A DNA stretch of 13,745 nucleotides from Chloroflexota bacterium (GCA_028874675.1 JAPPJA010000246.1:1-13745), one strand, 5' to 3'; counted from the stretch's first letter, positions 6,606 through 13,467 are shown. Notes: generated by a model from the sequence alone, not told the origin. Numbers and translations are program-made.

Positions 6606-7282
6606 TCCACACCAAGATTTGTGGAATCCAATGTACCGAGGACGCCTTGGTGGCGTCCGAGGCCGGGGCGGACTTCATTGGCCTGGTATTTGTGCCGGAG
6701 CGACGGCGGCGGCTGGAGGGGCCGGCGGCGGCGCAAATACTCAGTGAATTGCGTACCCTGGTCCCCCAGCCTCCCAGGGCTGTCGGGCTTTTCGCTGACC
6801 AGCCCCTGGAGGACGTGGTTGAGATAATTTCCGACTGCAACCTGGATATGGTCCAGCTGTGCGGCCAGGAATCGCCGGACTACTGCCGGCAGGTCACAGG
6901 CCGGACGGGTGCTGAGGTGATCAAGGTCGTGCATATCCCAGCGTCGGAGACGGTTGAGACCGTGCGCGGCGGTGGTGGAATGCAGGCGCGTATTGCTCCC
7001 TACCTGGAGAGCGAATGCCGGGTAACCCTGGACCGGCTGGTGGAAGGCCTGCAGGGCGGGACCGGCCAGAGCTTTGACTGGCAGGTTGCCGCCGAGCTTT
7101 CCCGCCAGGGCTACCAGTTCCTGCTGGCGGGAGGCCTGACGCCGGACAACGTGGCCCAGGCCGTGGCGCAGGTGAAGCCCTGGGGAGTGGACGTTTCCAC
7201 CGGCGTGGAAACTGACGGTCAGAAGGACGAGGACAAGATCCGGGCATTCATCCGGAATGCCAGGGCTTCCGGCAAGCAATGA
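6602..7282 (+). CDS. trpF: Phosphoribosylanthranilate isomerase
   Basis: TrpF carries out the Amadori rearrangement of phosphoribosylanthranilate to the TrpC substrate. The start is 'MIHTKICGI', with the general base C7. The general acid is probably D144 in 'VTLDRL', by comparison with C7/D126 of the Thermotoga enzyme. The phosphate-binding features 'GGTGQSFDW' (152-160) and 'LLAGGLTPDNV' follow, then 'GVDVSTGVE'. At 226 residues it is slightly longer than the usual 200-215. The extra length may come from a loop around 'GRTGAEVIKVVHIPASETVETVRGGGG'-type residues 100-126. The ATG overlaps the trpC stop by four bases (ATGA), so expression is presumably coupled. The four-Arg stretch at 34-37 replaces the more usual 'SPR'-type motif, a local oddity that does not affect the call. 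Confidence 0.95.
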   Translation: MIHTKICGIQCTEDALVASEAGADFIGLVFVPERRRRLEGPAAAQILSELRTLVPQPPRAVGLFADQPLEDVVEIISDCNLDMVQLCGQESPDYCRQVTGRTGAEVIKVVHIPASETVETVRGGGGMQARIAPYLESECRVTLDRLVEGLQGGTGQSFDWQVAAELSRQGYQFLLAGGLTPDNVAQAVAQVKPWGVDVSTGVETDGQKDEDKIRAFIRNARASGKQ

Positions 7283-7379
7283 AAAGTCCGGCGCGCCAGA
7301 CGAATCGGGCTATGCGGTCTTGCCTAGCGGCCGCTGGCGAACCGTGCCATTCGGCGCAAATACAGTCCCATCCTGTCCT

Positions 7380-7411
7380 CCGGTACATCCATGCACCGGT
7401 ACATCCCTGCA
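7380..7411 (+). repeat. Tandem duplication of a 16-base unit upstream of trpB
   Basis: CCGGTACATCCATGCA (7380-7395) is followed directly by CCGGTACATCCCTGCA (7396-7411), 15 of 16 bases identical. The pair ends 15 bases before the trpB start, in the 143-base trpF-trpB spacer. Direct repeats with 16-base period could be a regulator site or an mRNA element, or simply slippage. Nothing else clear is seen in this spacer. Confidence 0.75.
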
Positions 7412-7425
7412 AATGAAAGAGGTAA

Positions 7426-8640
7426 ATGACCGTGACCGCTTTTGAATCAACGGTATGGCCCGATGGACGTGGCAGGTTCGGCGAGTTTGGCGGCAAATTC
7501 GTGCCCGCCACCCTGATGGCGGCCCTGGAAGAACTGGAAGAGGCCTACGCTGAAGCGAAGCAGTCTGAGGAGTTTCAGAAAGGCCTGTCGTCCCTGCTGC
7601 ACCACTACGCGGGGCGGCCTACTGCCCTGTACTTTGCCGAAAACCTGACCCGCCACTGCGGCGGCGCGCGAATCTACCTTAAACGGGAAGACCTGGCCCA
7701 CACGGGGGCCCACAAGATTAACAACGCCCTGGGTCAGGCCCTGCTGGCGAAGCACATGGGCAAGGAGCGCATCATCGCCGAAACCGGCGCCGGCCAGCAC
7801 GGGGTAGCTACTGCCACAGTGTGCGCCATGCTGGGGCTTCAGTGCGTGGTTTACATGGGAGCCGAGGACATACGCCGCCAGGCCCTGAACGTTTTCCGTA
7901 TGCGCCTGCTGGAGGCAGAAGTAATCTCCGTGGAGTCGGGGACACGCACCCTGAAAGACGCCATCAATGAGGCCATACGGGACTGGGTTACCAACGTTGG
8001 GACCACCCATTACCTCATTGGCAGCGCCGTGGGCCCGCACCCCTATCCCATGCTGGTGCGGGACTTCCAGTCGGTCATCAGCCGCGAGGCCAGGGCCCAG
8101 TTGCTGGAGGCCGAGGGCAGGCTGCCCGACTACGTGGTAGCCTGTGTCGGCGGCGGCAGCAATGCCATCGGCGCCTTCTACGAATTCATCGGCGACGAAG
8201 AAGTATCCCTGATTGGCGTCGAGGCCGGAGGCGAGGGAGTCGAAACCGACCACCATTCCGCTACCCTCAGCGCCGGCCGGCCGGGGGTATTGCACGGTTC
8301 AATGTCCTATCTGCTGCAGGACCCCCACGGGCAGGTGCAAGAGACCCACAGCATTTCGGCGGGGCTGGACTACCCCGGTGTGGGACCGGAGCACAGCTAC
8401 CTGAAGGATGCCCACCGGGCGAAGTACACCTCGGTTACCGACAGCCAGGCCCTGGAGGGCTTTCACCTGCTCTCCCGTACCGAGGGAATCATTCCCGCCC
8501 TGGAACCCTCCCATGCCGTGTATCACGTCTCCGAACTGGCCAGCAGCCTGCCGCAGGACAAGATCATCCTCATGTGCTTGAGCGGCCGGGGGGACAAGGA
8601 TGTTCCCACCGTGGCCGCCGCGGCCGGAATAGAGTTCTAA
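7426..8640 (+). CDS. trpB: Tryptophan synthase beta subunit
   Basis: TrpB is the PLP enzyme that condenses indole with L-serine to tryptophan, normally in an alpha2-beta2 complex with TrpA. The 404 residues match the TrpB1 type. The PLP lysine is K97 in 'HTGAHKINN', the catalytic Glu is E119 in 'AETGAGQHGVA', the cofactor phosphate loop is 'GGGSNAIG' (242-249), and D315 lies in 'SAGLDYPGVGP', all as in the Salmonella enzyme. 'SGRGDKD' is near the end. Start choice is ambiguous: GAGGT (7419-7423) is only two bases before the ATG at 7426 but eight bases before an in-frame GTG at 7432, so the GTG may be the true start. It is the last trp gene here; the usual trpA neighbour is absent and serA follows after 245 bases. 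Confidence 0.97.
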   Translation: MTVTAFESTVWPDGRGRFGEFGGKFVPATLMAALEELEEAYAEAKQSEEFQKGLSSLLHHYAGRPTALYFAENLTRHCGGARIYLKREDLAHTGAHKINNALGQALLAKHMGKERIIAETGAGQHGVATATVCAMLGLQCVVYMGAEDIRRQALNVFRMRLLEAEVISVESGTRTLKDAINEAIRDWVTNVGTTHYLIGSAVGPHPYPMLVRDFQSVISREARAQLLEAEGRLPDYVVACVGGGSNAIGAFYEFIGDEEVSLIGVEAGGEGVETDHHSATLSAGRPGVLHGSMSYLLQDPHGQVQETHSISAGLDYPGVGPEHSYLKDAHRAKYTSVTDSQALEGFHLLSRTEGIIPALEPSHAVYHVSELASSLPQDKIILMCLSGRGDKDVPTVAAAAGIEF

Positions 8641-8671
8641 CCGATAAGCGACCTCTACGGGCCAAAGCCGT

Positions 8672-8747
8672 TGCGCCTGGGTTCTGTCCGACCACAGGGC
8701 TAATACTTGCCCGGACGTTCTCGTCCCAGGGCGCAGGCCGCGGCCTG
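8672..8747 (+). other. Structured spacer between trpB and serA: long imperfect stem plus palindrome
   Basis: GCGCCTGGG (8673-8681) can pair with CCCAGGGCGC (8725-8734) with one bulged G, extended by T8672-A8735. Inside it GTCCG (8686-8690) pairs with CGGAC (8712-8716). Overlapping the 3' arm is the perfect palindrome CAGGCCGCGGCCTG (8734-8747), which would compete with the outer pair. A run of six T follows at 8773-8778. This may be the end of the trp transcript or a leader element for serA. The remainder of the 245-base spacer up to 8885 holds no gene I can support and only weak promoter-like sequence (TATCAT at 8844-8849). Confidence 0.4.
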
Positions 8748-8885
8748 AAGGGTCCTGTTTCGAAAAGTGTTGTTTTTTGCTTCCGCACTTCTTCATTCTG
8801 CCGGTAATGATTCCTCTTTCCTCCCAGACCAGCCCGGTTGGTGTATCATTAAGTAATCTCAATTGGTAAGGACAGGTTCGTTTAT

Positions 8886-10463
8886 ATGCCGAAAGTTCTA
8901 GTATCTGATCCCATAGCCCAGGAAGGGGTTGAACTGCTCAATTCCAGGGCAGAAGTAAAGGTTAAGACCGGGCTCAAGCCCGAGGAACTGGTCAATTCCA
9001 TCGAAAGTTATGACGCCCTGGTTGTTCGCAGCGAAACCAAGGTAACTCCCAGCGTGATTGAGGCGGGGCAGAACCTCAAGGTAATCGCCCGAGCCGGAAT
9101 CGGCGTGGACAACATTGACCTCAACGCGGCAACCAGCGCCGGCATCGCCGTAGTAAACGCTCCCATCGGCAATACGGTGGCGGCCGCGGAGCACTCACTG
9201 GCGTTGATGCTGGCATTGGCGCGCAACATTCCCCAGGCGTACCAGTCGCTGAAGCAGGGAGAGTGGCGGCGGAGCGCCTTTATGGGCATCGAGGTCCGCA
9301 ACAAATACCTGGGCGTTGTCGGCCTGGGGCGGGTAGGTTCGGAAGTGGCCCGCCGGGCGGCCAGCTTCGGGATGCACCTACTGGGGTACGATCCCTTTGT
9401 GGGCGCCGACTATGCCCGCCGCCTGGGGGCGGAACTGCTGCCCCTGGATGAACTCCTGGCCAGGGCCGACTTTGTTACGCTGCACACTCCCCTTACTCCA
9501 TCCACCGCCAACCTGATCGGGGCGCGGGAACTGGGCTTGATGAAGCCTGGCGCGCACCTGATCAACGTGGCGCGGGGGGAGTTGATCGAAGAAGATGCGC
9601 TGCTGGAAGCCCTGAATGCAGACCACCTGGCAGGGGCCGCTCTGGACGTGTTTGTGCAGGAACCGCCGCAAAACCGGGACCTGGTGTCGCATCCCAGGGT
9701 AATGGCAACTCCCCACCTGGGAGCATCCACCCGCGAGGCCCAGCGCGAGGTTGCGATAGAGGCCGCCGAGCAGGTGCTGGCGGTACTGGAGGGAAAGCCC
9801 GCCCGGAACACGGTCAACGCGCCCTTCATGGCTTCGGAGTCCCACGAGTTATTGTCACCCTTCATTCCCGTGGGGACATTGCTGGGGAAGCTATTGACGC
9901 ACCTGGCCCAGAACCAGTTTGTCGGCGTGAATATTTCCTACGAGGGGGAAATTGCCCAGCACGACACCATAATGCTCAAGTCGGCGGTACTGGCGGGAGT
10001 GCTTACCCCCGTGACGTCCGAGCAGGTAAACCTGATCAACGCGCCGGTGCTGGCCCAGCAGCGTGGGTTGAGCGTAACCGAGCACAAGTACTCCGAGGCT
10101 CCGGAGTACACCAGTCTGCTGACGGTTACCCTGACCACCAGCAGCGGTGAGTTCACCCTGGCGGGAACGTCACTGCGCAACGAACCCCACGTTGTCAAAG
10201 TGAACGACTACTGGCTGGACCTGCCGCCAAGCGCTCCCTACATGCTGTTTGTGGACAACCGGGACCAGCCCGGCTCCATCGGCGCGGTGGGGACCATCGC
10301 CGGTCGGCACAACATAAACATCAGCTTCATGGAGGTGGGGCGTCTGAACCTGCGGGGCCAGGCGATGATGGTGCTGGGGCTGGATGACCCCATGCCCACT
10401 CACGTGCTGGAAGAAATCAAGGCCCTCCCCCATATATCGGATGCCCACCTGGTCAAGCTTTGA
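8886..10463 (+). CDS. serA: D-3-phosphoglycerate dehydrogenase
   Basis: SerA oxidises 3-phosphoglycerate to 3-phosphohydroxypyruvate with NAD, the first committed step of serine synthesis. The 525 residues show the long, bacterial type. The substrate domain is 1-98. The Rossmann domain has 'GLGRVG' (146-151) and the NAD-selecting D169 in 'GYDP'. The catalytic set is R230 ('NVARGEL'), E259 ('QEP') and H277 ('PHLGAST'). An allosteric substrate-binding-type domain spans about 316-445. A C-terminal ACT domain starts near 453 ('MLFVDNRDQPGSIGAVGTIAG'), the usual site of serine feedback. The ATG at 8886 has AAGGA 13 bases upstream. The position next to trpB is suggestive, because serine is the TrpB co-substrate, but the 245-base structured spacer argues for separate control. 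Confidence 0.96.
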   Translation: MPKVLVSDPIAQEGVELLNSRAEVKVKTGLKPEELVNSIESYDALVVRSETKVTPSVIEAGQNLKVIARAGIGVDNIDLNAATSAGIAVVNAPIGNTVAAAEHSLALMLALARNIPQAYQSLKQGEWRRSAFMGIEVRNKYLGVVGLGRVGSEVARRAASFGMHLLGYDPFVGADYARRLGAELLPLDELLARADFVTLHTPLTPSTANLIGARELGLMKPGAHLINVARGELIEEDALLEALNADHLAGAALDVFVQEPPQNRDLVSHPRVMATPHLGASTREAQREVAIEAAEQVLAVLEGKPARNTVNAPFMASESHELLSPFIPVGTLLGKLLTHLAQNQFVGVNISYEGEIAQHDTIMLKSAVLAGVLTPVTSEQVNLINAPVLAQQRGLSVTEHKYSEAPEYTSLLTVTLTTSSGEFTLAGTSLRNEPHVVKVNDYWLDLPPSAPYMLFVDNRDQPGSIGAVGTIAGRHNINISFMEVGRLNLRGQAMMVLGLDDPMPTHVLEEIKALPHISDAHLVKL

Positions 10464-10501
10464 CCTTCAGTCGTGGACTGACTTTGCCGTGTGGTATGCT
10501 A

Positions 10502-10528
10502 CTGAGGCCGGGCTTGACCCGGCCTCAG
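10502..10528 (+). terminator. Perfect 11-bp hairpin between serA and the reductase gene
   Basis: CTGAGGCCGGG (10502-10512) and CCCGGCCTCAG (10518-10528) pair perfectly around CTTGA, starting 39 bases after the serA stop and ending 9 bases before the next ribosome site. The following GTTCACTTT is only moderately T-rich. It may terminate serA transcription, protect a 3' end, or be a leader hairpin for the next gene. Confidence 0.5.
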
Positions 10529-10553
10529 GTTCACTTTAGAGGAGTTAAGAATC

Positions 10554-11603
10554 ATGGCGGAAAAGATTGCGATCATGGGAGCCGGGGCGCTGGGCAGCTA
10601 CGTGGGGGCCTTTCTGACCCAGGCCGGTGAAGACGTCACCTTCATTGACATGTGGCCGGAGCACGTGGAGACCATGCGGGAACAGGGTCTGCGGGCCAGC
10701 GGCAGCCAGGGCGACTTCACGGTGCCGGTCAAAGCCATGCACCTTACCGATGCCCAGGGCATAACCGAGCCCTTCGACTTTGCCTTTATCGCGATGAAGT
10801 CGTACGACACCGAGTGGGCTACCCACTTCATCAAGCGGTATGTCAGGGACGACGGCTACTTCGTGTCCCTGCAGAACTGCTGGAACGACCCGGTAATCGG
10901 CGAGATTGTAGGCCACGACAGGGAAATGGGTTGCATCGCCTCCCACATTGAGGTGGCCCTCTGGGAGCCCGGGCACGTTATCAGGGGCGGCGCCCCGGGC
11001 CGCGATCACGGTCACGTGGTTTTCCGGGTGGGCGAGCAGCACAACGTCATCACCCCTCGCAGCGAGAGTATTGCCCAGAAGCTGGATAACATTGATGCCG
11101 CATACGCCACCGACAACCTGCAGGGCGAGCGGTGGGCCAAGCTGTGCCAGAACGGCATGGGCAACGCCATCTCCGCCATGACCACCCTGGGTTCCCAGGA
11201 CATGGCGCAGGATGCGCGGTTCCGCAACATCCGCATCCAGCTGGCCAAGGAAGGGGCCCAGGTGGGCCTGGCCCAGGGTTTGAACGTGGTGGCCATCAAC
11301 GGAATACCTGCCCAGACCTGGGCCGACGCCGACAAGGGCGAGGTCTTTGAGGAGCTGAACGGCATCATGAGCCAGGCTGGGGGCCGCGTGAACTGGCTGG
11401 CCTCCATGGCCCAGGATGTGCACAAGGGACGCCACTCGGAAGTGGACTTCATGAACGGGCTCATCTGCAGCAAGGGACGGGAGACGGGCATTGCCACTCC
11501 CTTCCACGATGCCATTGTGGAGACCATGCACGGCATCGATGACGGTTCCCTGAAGCCGGACCCCTCCAACGTGGAGTTGATCATCAAGGCGGTGGGGATG
11601 TAG
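10554..11603 (+). CDS. Ketopantoate reductase family (ApbA/PanE-like) 2-ketoacid reductase
   Basis: The fold is an N-terminal Rossmann domain plus a C-terminal helical domain. 'IMGAGALGSYVGAFL' (7-21) is the nucleotide loop and 'AMKSYDTE' carries K82, equivalent to the NADPH-phosphate lysine K72 of E. coli PanE. N108, K196 ('GERWAKLCQNGMGN') and E297 ('SEVDFMNG') correspond to the PanE residues N98, K176 and E256. D32 at the end of the second strand ('FIDMW') is acidic where NADPH users often have Arg, so NADH use is possible. At 349 residues it is longer than E. coli PanE (303). PanE makes pantoate for CoA, but many homologues act on other 2-ketoacids and no pan genes are nearby, so I give no symbol. 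AGAGGAG nine bases upstream supports the ATG. The gene converges on the NYN gene 26 bases away. Confidence 0.88.
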   Translation: MAEKIAIMGAGALGSYVGAFLTQAGEDVTFIDMWPEHVETMREQGLRASGSQGDFTVPVKAMHLTDAQGITEPFDFAFIAMKSYDTEWATHFIKRYVRDDGYFVSLQNCWNDPVIGEIVGHDREMGCIASHIEVALWEPGHVIRGGAPGRDHGHVVFRVGEQHNVITPRSESIAQKLDNIDAAYATDNLQGERWAKLCQNGMGNAISAMTTLGSQDMAQDARFRNIRIQLAKEGAQVGLAQGLNVVAINGIPAQTWADADKGEVFEELNGIMSQAGGRVNWLASMAQDVHKGRHSEVDFMNGLICSKGRETGIATPFHDAIVETMHGIDDGSLKPDPSNVELIIKAVGM

Positions 11604-11629
11604 ATACGTAAGCGCGATTTGCGCAATGT

Positions 11630-12253
11630 TTACCAGGATGATGGCTTTGTGATGGTTCCCCGGGAATCGGTCAGCCGGTTTGAAAATTGACTGGCGCTCA
11701 GTGGTCCCTTGCGGATGGGGCGATAGAAGTCGGCAACATTTCGTAGAGCCCAACTGGTCTTTTCATGAGGATTAAAGACACCCACCCTTGTTCCAAAAAG
11801 GGTTTGAACCATCTCTATCGGAGTCTTGAGATCCGAGTCGTTCGAAACGATGATTGCCTGTTCGCAATCTCCGTTAAAGGCGTCGACCAACAAATAGGAA
11901 GCGATATTGACGTCCGAACCCTTTTCTTCAGTTTTCAACACATTTACCATTCTTGACCCGGAACTGGGCGGAATTGCCAGCGGCATGTTGACGATATTCG
12001 TCAAGAAATGGCCAAGATGGACGGACAGGTTGGGTAGAGTTTCCAGAGCCCTGAGATAAGCTTGCTGTCGTTGTGGCTTAGCAGGGTCATGAGGATGCGA
12101 ATTTACTTTGGCTGTAAAGTACCTGATCCGGTTTATCTGGTCAGCAGGGAGCAGTAAGTGGAAGAGTCTGGATAAGTCAAGCCAGCGATAGGGAGTGCCC
12201 TTGATGCAACCGTAGTAGAAATTGAAACCATCGACGTAGATGTTGGTCTTCAA
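11630..12253 (-). CDS. NYN-domain protein (PIN-like nuclease fold), TTG start
   Basis: NYN domains (LabA/DUF88-like) share the PIN nuclease fold and typically cut or process RNA with acidic metal-binding residues. The signature is present: 'NIYVDGFNFYYG' with D8 and N11, 'EEKGSDVNIASYLLVDAF' with D114 and D124, and 'AIIVSNDSDL' with D139 and D141. The strand-loop-helix order matches the 160-180 residue core. A tail of about 25 residues rich in Ser, Arg and Lys follows. The start is TTG at 12253: it puts the first strand and D8 exactly where the family needs them, and no ATG is near. An AGGG lies upstream. A promoter-like pair is at 12336-12364. Base composition looks less GC-rich than the trp and serA genes, which hints at accessory or transferred DNA. 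Partner and substrate are unknown. Such genes may be housekeeping RNA enzymes or defence/toxin effectors. Confidence 0.88.
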   Translation of the reverse strand: MKTNIYVDGFNFYYGCIKGTPYRWLDLSRLFHLLLPADQINRIRYFTAKVNSHPHDPAKPQRQQAYLRALETLPNLSVHLGHFLTNIVNMPLAIPPSSGSRMVNVLKTEEKGSDVNIASYLLVDAFNGDCEQAIIVSNDSDLKTPIEMVQTLFGTRVGVFNPHEKTSWALRNVADFYRPIRKGPLSASQFSNRLTDSRGTITKPSSW

Positions 12254-12276
12254 GAAGGGAACCCTAAAATGCTGAA

Positions 12277-12293
12277 GCCGCCTGAAAGGCGGC
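12277..12293. other. Small GC-rich hairpin in the leader of the NYN gene
   Basis: GCCGCC (12277-12282) and GGCGGC (12288-12293) pair around TGAAA (TTTCA on the transcribed minus strand), 24 bases before the TTG start of the NYN gene. It lies within the predicted minus-strand leader and could affect translation. Confidence 0.35.
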
Positions 12294-12335
12294 CTCGCGC
12301 TCTGCCACCGAAGCGATCAGAGGTGATACATTTTC

Positions 12336-12364
12336 ACTTTACCTGTGCGGGCTCCGTAAGTCAA
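12336..12364 (-). promoter_or_regulatory. Promoter candidate for the NYN-domain gene
   Basis: On the minus strand TTGACT (12359-12364) and TAAAGT (12336-12341) are exactly 17 bases apart. The predicted start near 12329 gives a leader of about 75 bases that contains the 12277-12293 hairpin. Confidence 0.45.
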
Positions 12365-12380
12365 TGAGCTTGCGTCAGGT

Positions 12381-12405
12381 CAGAGACCACTTCTCAGGGT
12401 CTCTG
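12381..12405 (+). other. 8-bp hairpin directly upstream of the ribosome site of the 160-aa gene
   Basis: CAGAGACC (12381-12388) and GGTCTCTG (12398-12405) pair perfectly with a 9-base loop. Six bases later comes AGGAGG (12411-12416), itself inside the palindrome GGAGGCCTCC (12412-12421). Both structures lie just ahead of the ATG at 12423 and could control translation or mark a transcript end. With the NYN promoter and leader this accounts for the 169-base divergent spacer. Confidence 0.4.
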
Positions 12406-12422
12406 GTAGCAGGAGGCCTCCC

Positions 12423-12905
12423 ATGTTCATCAAGGTTGAACCGGCCGGGTTCTTTATGTACACGGTGCAGCTGATATTTGACCCTGCCAGTCCTGACTCG
12501 GAGGACCAGGAGGTGAGGGACTACCTGACCGACCACGAGCTGGAACCCCGCTACCAGTACCAAATGGAGCAGGACGGTCGCCCCTGCGACGTGCTGCAGT
12601 TCGGGGGGTGCTACCTGGGCCGGCACCTGCAGTCGGTGGGCCAGATACAGCGGCATGCGGTGGAGGTAGAACTGCTGACCGCCCAGGTGGAGGAACACCT
12701 GGCAGCCCTGTCACTGCCCCAGAGCTCCAATGACGAGGCGGCGGATGCCCTGCGGCGCAAGGAGACGGTGACGGCCCTTGTATCGGAACTGCACCAGGAG
12801 TCAGCCTTCCAACCCGACGAAAATGGGGAACTGATTGCCACCCTGGACCGGGAAGAGGTCAGGGCGGCGGCGTTGCGGGTGTTAGGGGGAAATCGGCCTG
12901 CTTGA
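12423..12905 (+). CDS. Hypothetical protein of unknown family (160 aa)
   Basis: I do not recognise the family. The first ~65 residues look like a small beta-rich domain ('FMYTVQLIFDPASPDSEDQEVRDYL', then 'YQYQMEQDGRPCDVLQFGG'). The remainder is predicted helical and charged ('EVELLTAQVEEHLAAL', 'DEAADALRRKETVTALVSELH', 'DREEVRAAALRVLG'). There is no signal peptide or membrane segment. The start is well supported: AGGAGG at 12411-12416 is six bases before the ATG. Codon use is GC-rich, like the core genes on the left and unlike the next two genes. It is divergent from the NYN gene with 169 bases between them. A link to the NYN protein is possible but not shown by the sequence. Confidence 0.75.
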   Translation: MFIKVEPAGFFMYTVQLIFDPASPDSEDQEVRDYLTDHELEPRYQYQMEQDGRPCDVLQFGGCYLGRHLQSVGQIQRHAVEVELLTAQVEEHLAALSLPQSSNDEAADALRRKETVTALVSELHQESAFQPDENGELIATLDREEVRAAALRVLGGNRPA

Positions 12906-12916
12906 TGACACTAACG

Positions 12917-12925
12917 TGCTAGAAT
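12917..12925 (+). promoter_or_regulatory. Extended -10 promoter candidate
   Basis: TGCTAGAAT is an extended -10 element (TGn plus TAGAAT) with no clear -35, twelve bases after the stop of the 160-aa gene. The expected start near 12932 would give a short leader, without a Shine-Dalgarno site, ahead of the GTG at 12960. Confidence 0.4.
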
Positions 12926-12959
12926 GTCCCTATGAGGTCAGGCCCAAATTTCCTTGTGA

Positions 12960-13403
12960 GTGGCCGACGCAGTGCTTAGCGAGCTGGGTAGCATCGCCAG
13001 CATAGTGGGGTTGCCCTTATCGCTCGTCGCGTTGGTGTTCGCTATCTATCACTTAGTAAGGCTAAGGGGAGAAACGCGGGCGGCGAGGGAAGCGGCGGAA
13101 GCGGCGCAGCAGTTGTTGCGGAGAGATTTGAGCATCGCCGACATTACTCGTCTAAGAGGTAGGATAAGACATCTTATTGATCTGAACCGCAGGGGCGATA
13201 AGATCCTTTCATTAAGTCTCTGTCAAGATATACAATAGCTGTTTCTGGACGTTCAGCGGCGCCATCCCAATTTGAAAGACGAAAGCCGGCAAGAAATTCA
13301 TCGTACTTTGGGCTTCTTGGTTGACTGGCAATGCGACTTGGAAGACCTAATCGGAGTTCTACCTGCGGAAATGGTTTCCCGGTTCAATAGCCGATTGAAT
13401 TAG
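12960..13403 (+). pseudogene. One-TM small protein interrupted by an in-frame TAG (92 + 54 codons)
   Basis: The first part (92 codons, GTG start at 12960) has a membrane segment at about residues 10-33 ('SIASIVGLPLSLVALVFAIYHLV'), then a basic, Ala-rich helix ('RAAREAAEAAQQLLRR') and 'RGRIRHLIDLNRRGDK'. A TAG stands at 13236-13238. The same frame then runs open for 54 codons to a second TAG at 13401-13403. Its product contains 'LFLDVQRRHPNLKDESRQEI', which reads as the natural continuation. It recalls a family of small membrane proteins with 'EIKRLHR' and 'HPsLtdEQ'-type blocks in that order (from memory). So the gene is probably broken by a nonsense mutation, or the TAG is recoded or a sequence error. 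An in-frame TGA precedes the GTG and no ribosome site is visible, so the start is uncertain. Function of the family is unknown. Confidence 0.65.
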
Positions 13404-13467
13404 ATCCAAATCGACCTTCTGGTTATGTTGGAAAATGACCTGCCCTGAACTTGTAGAGGGGATAATA

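Noticed and set aside
7257..7445. Small open frame (62 codons) in the trpF-trpB spacer as a leader peptide
   Set aside because: It overlaps the end of trpF and start of trpB out of frame, has no ribosome site, and shows no enrichment of Trp or Ser codons.
10545..11753. Long minus-strand open frame (402 codons) opposite the reductase gene
   Set aside because: Shadow of the well-supported ApbA/PanE-like gene on the other strand, which shows all family motifs; the frame also overlaps the NYN gene.
11765..11956. Plus-strand open frame of 63 codons inside the NYN gene
   Set aside because: Antisense to conserved NYN residues and no ribosome site.
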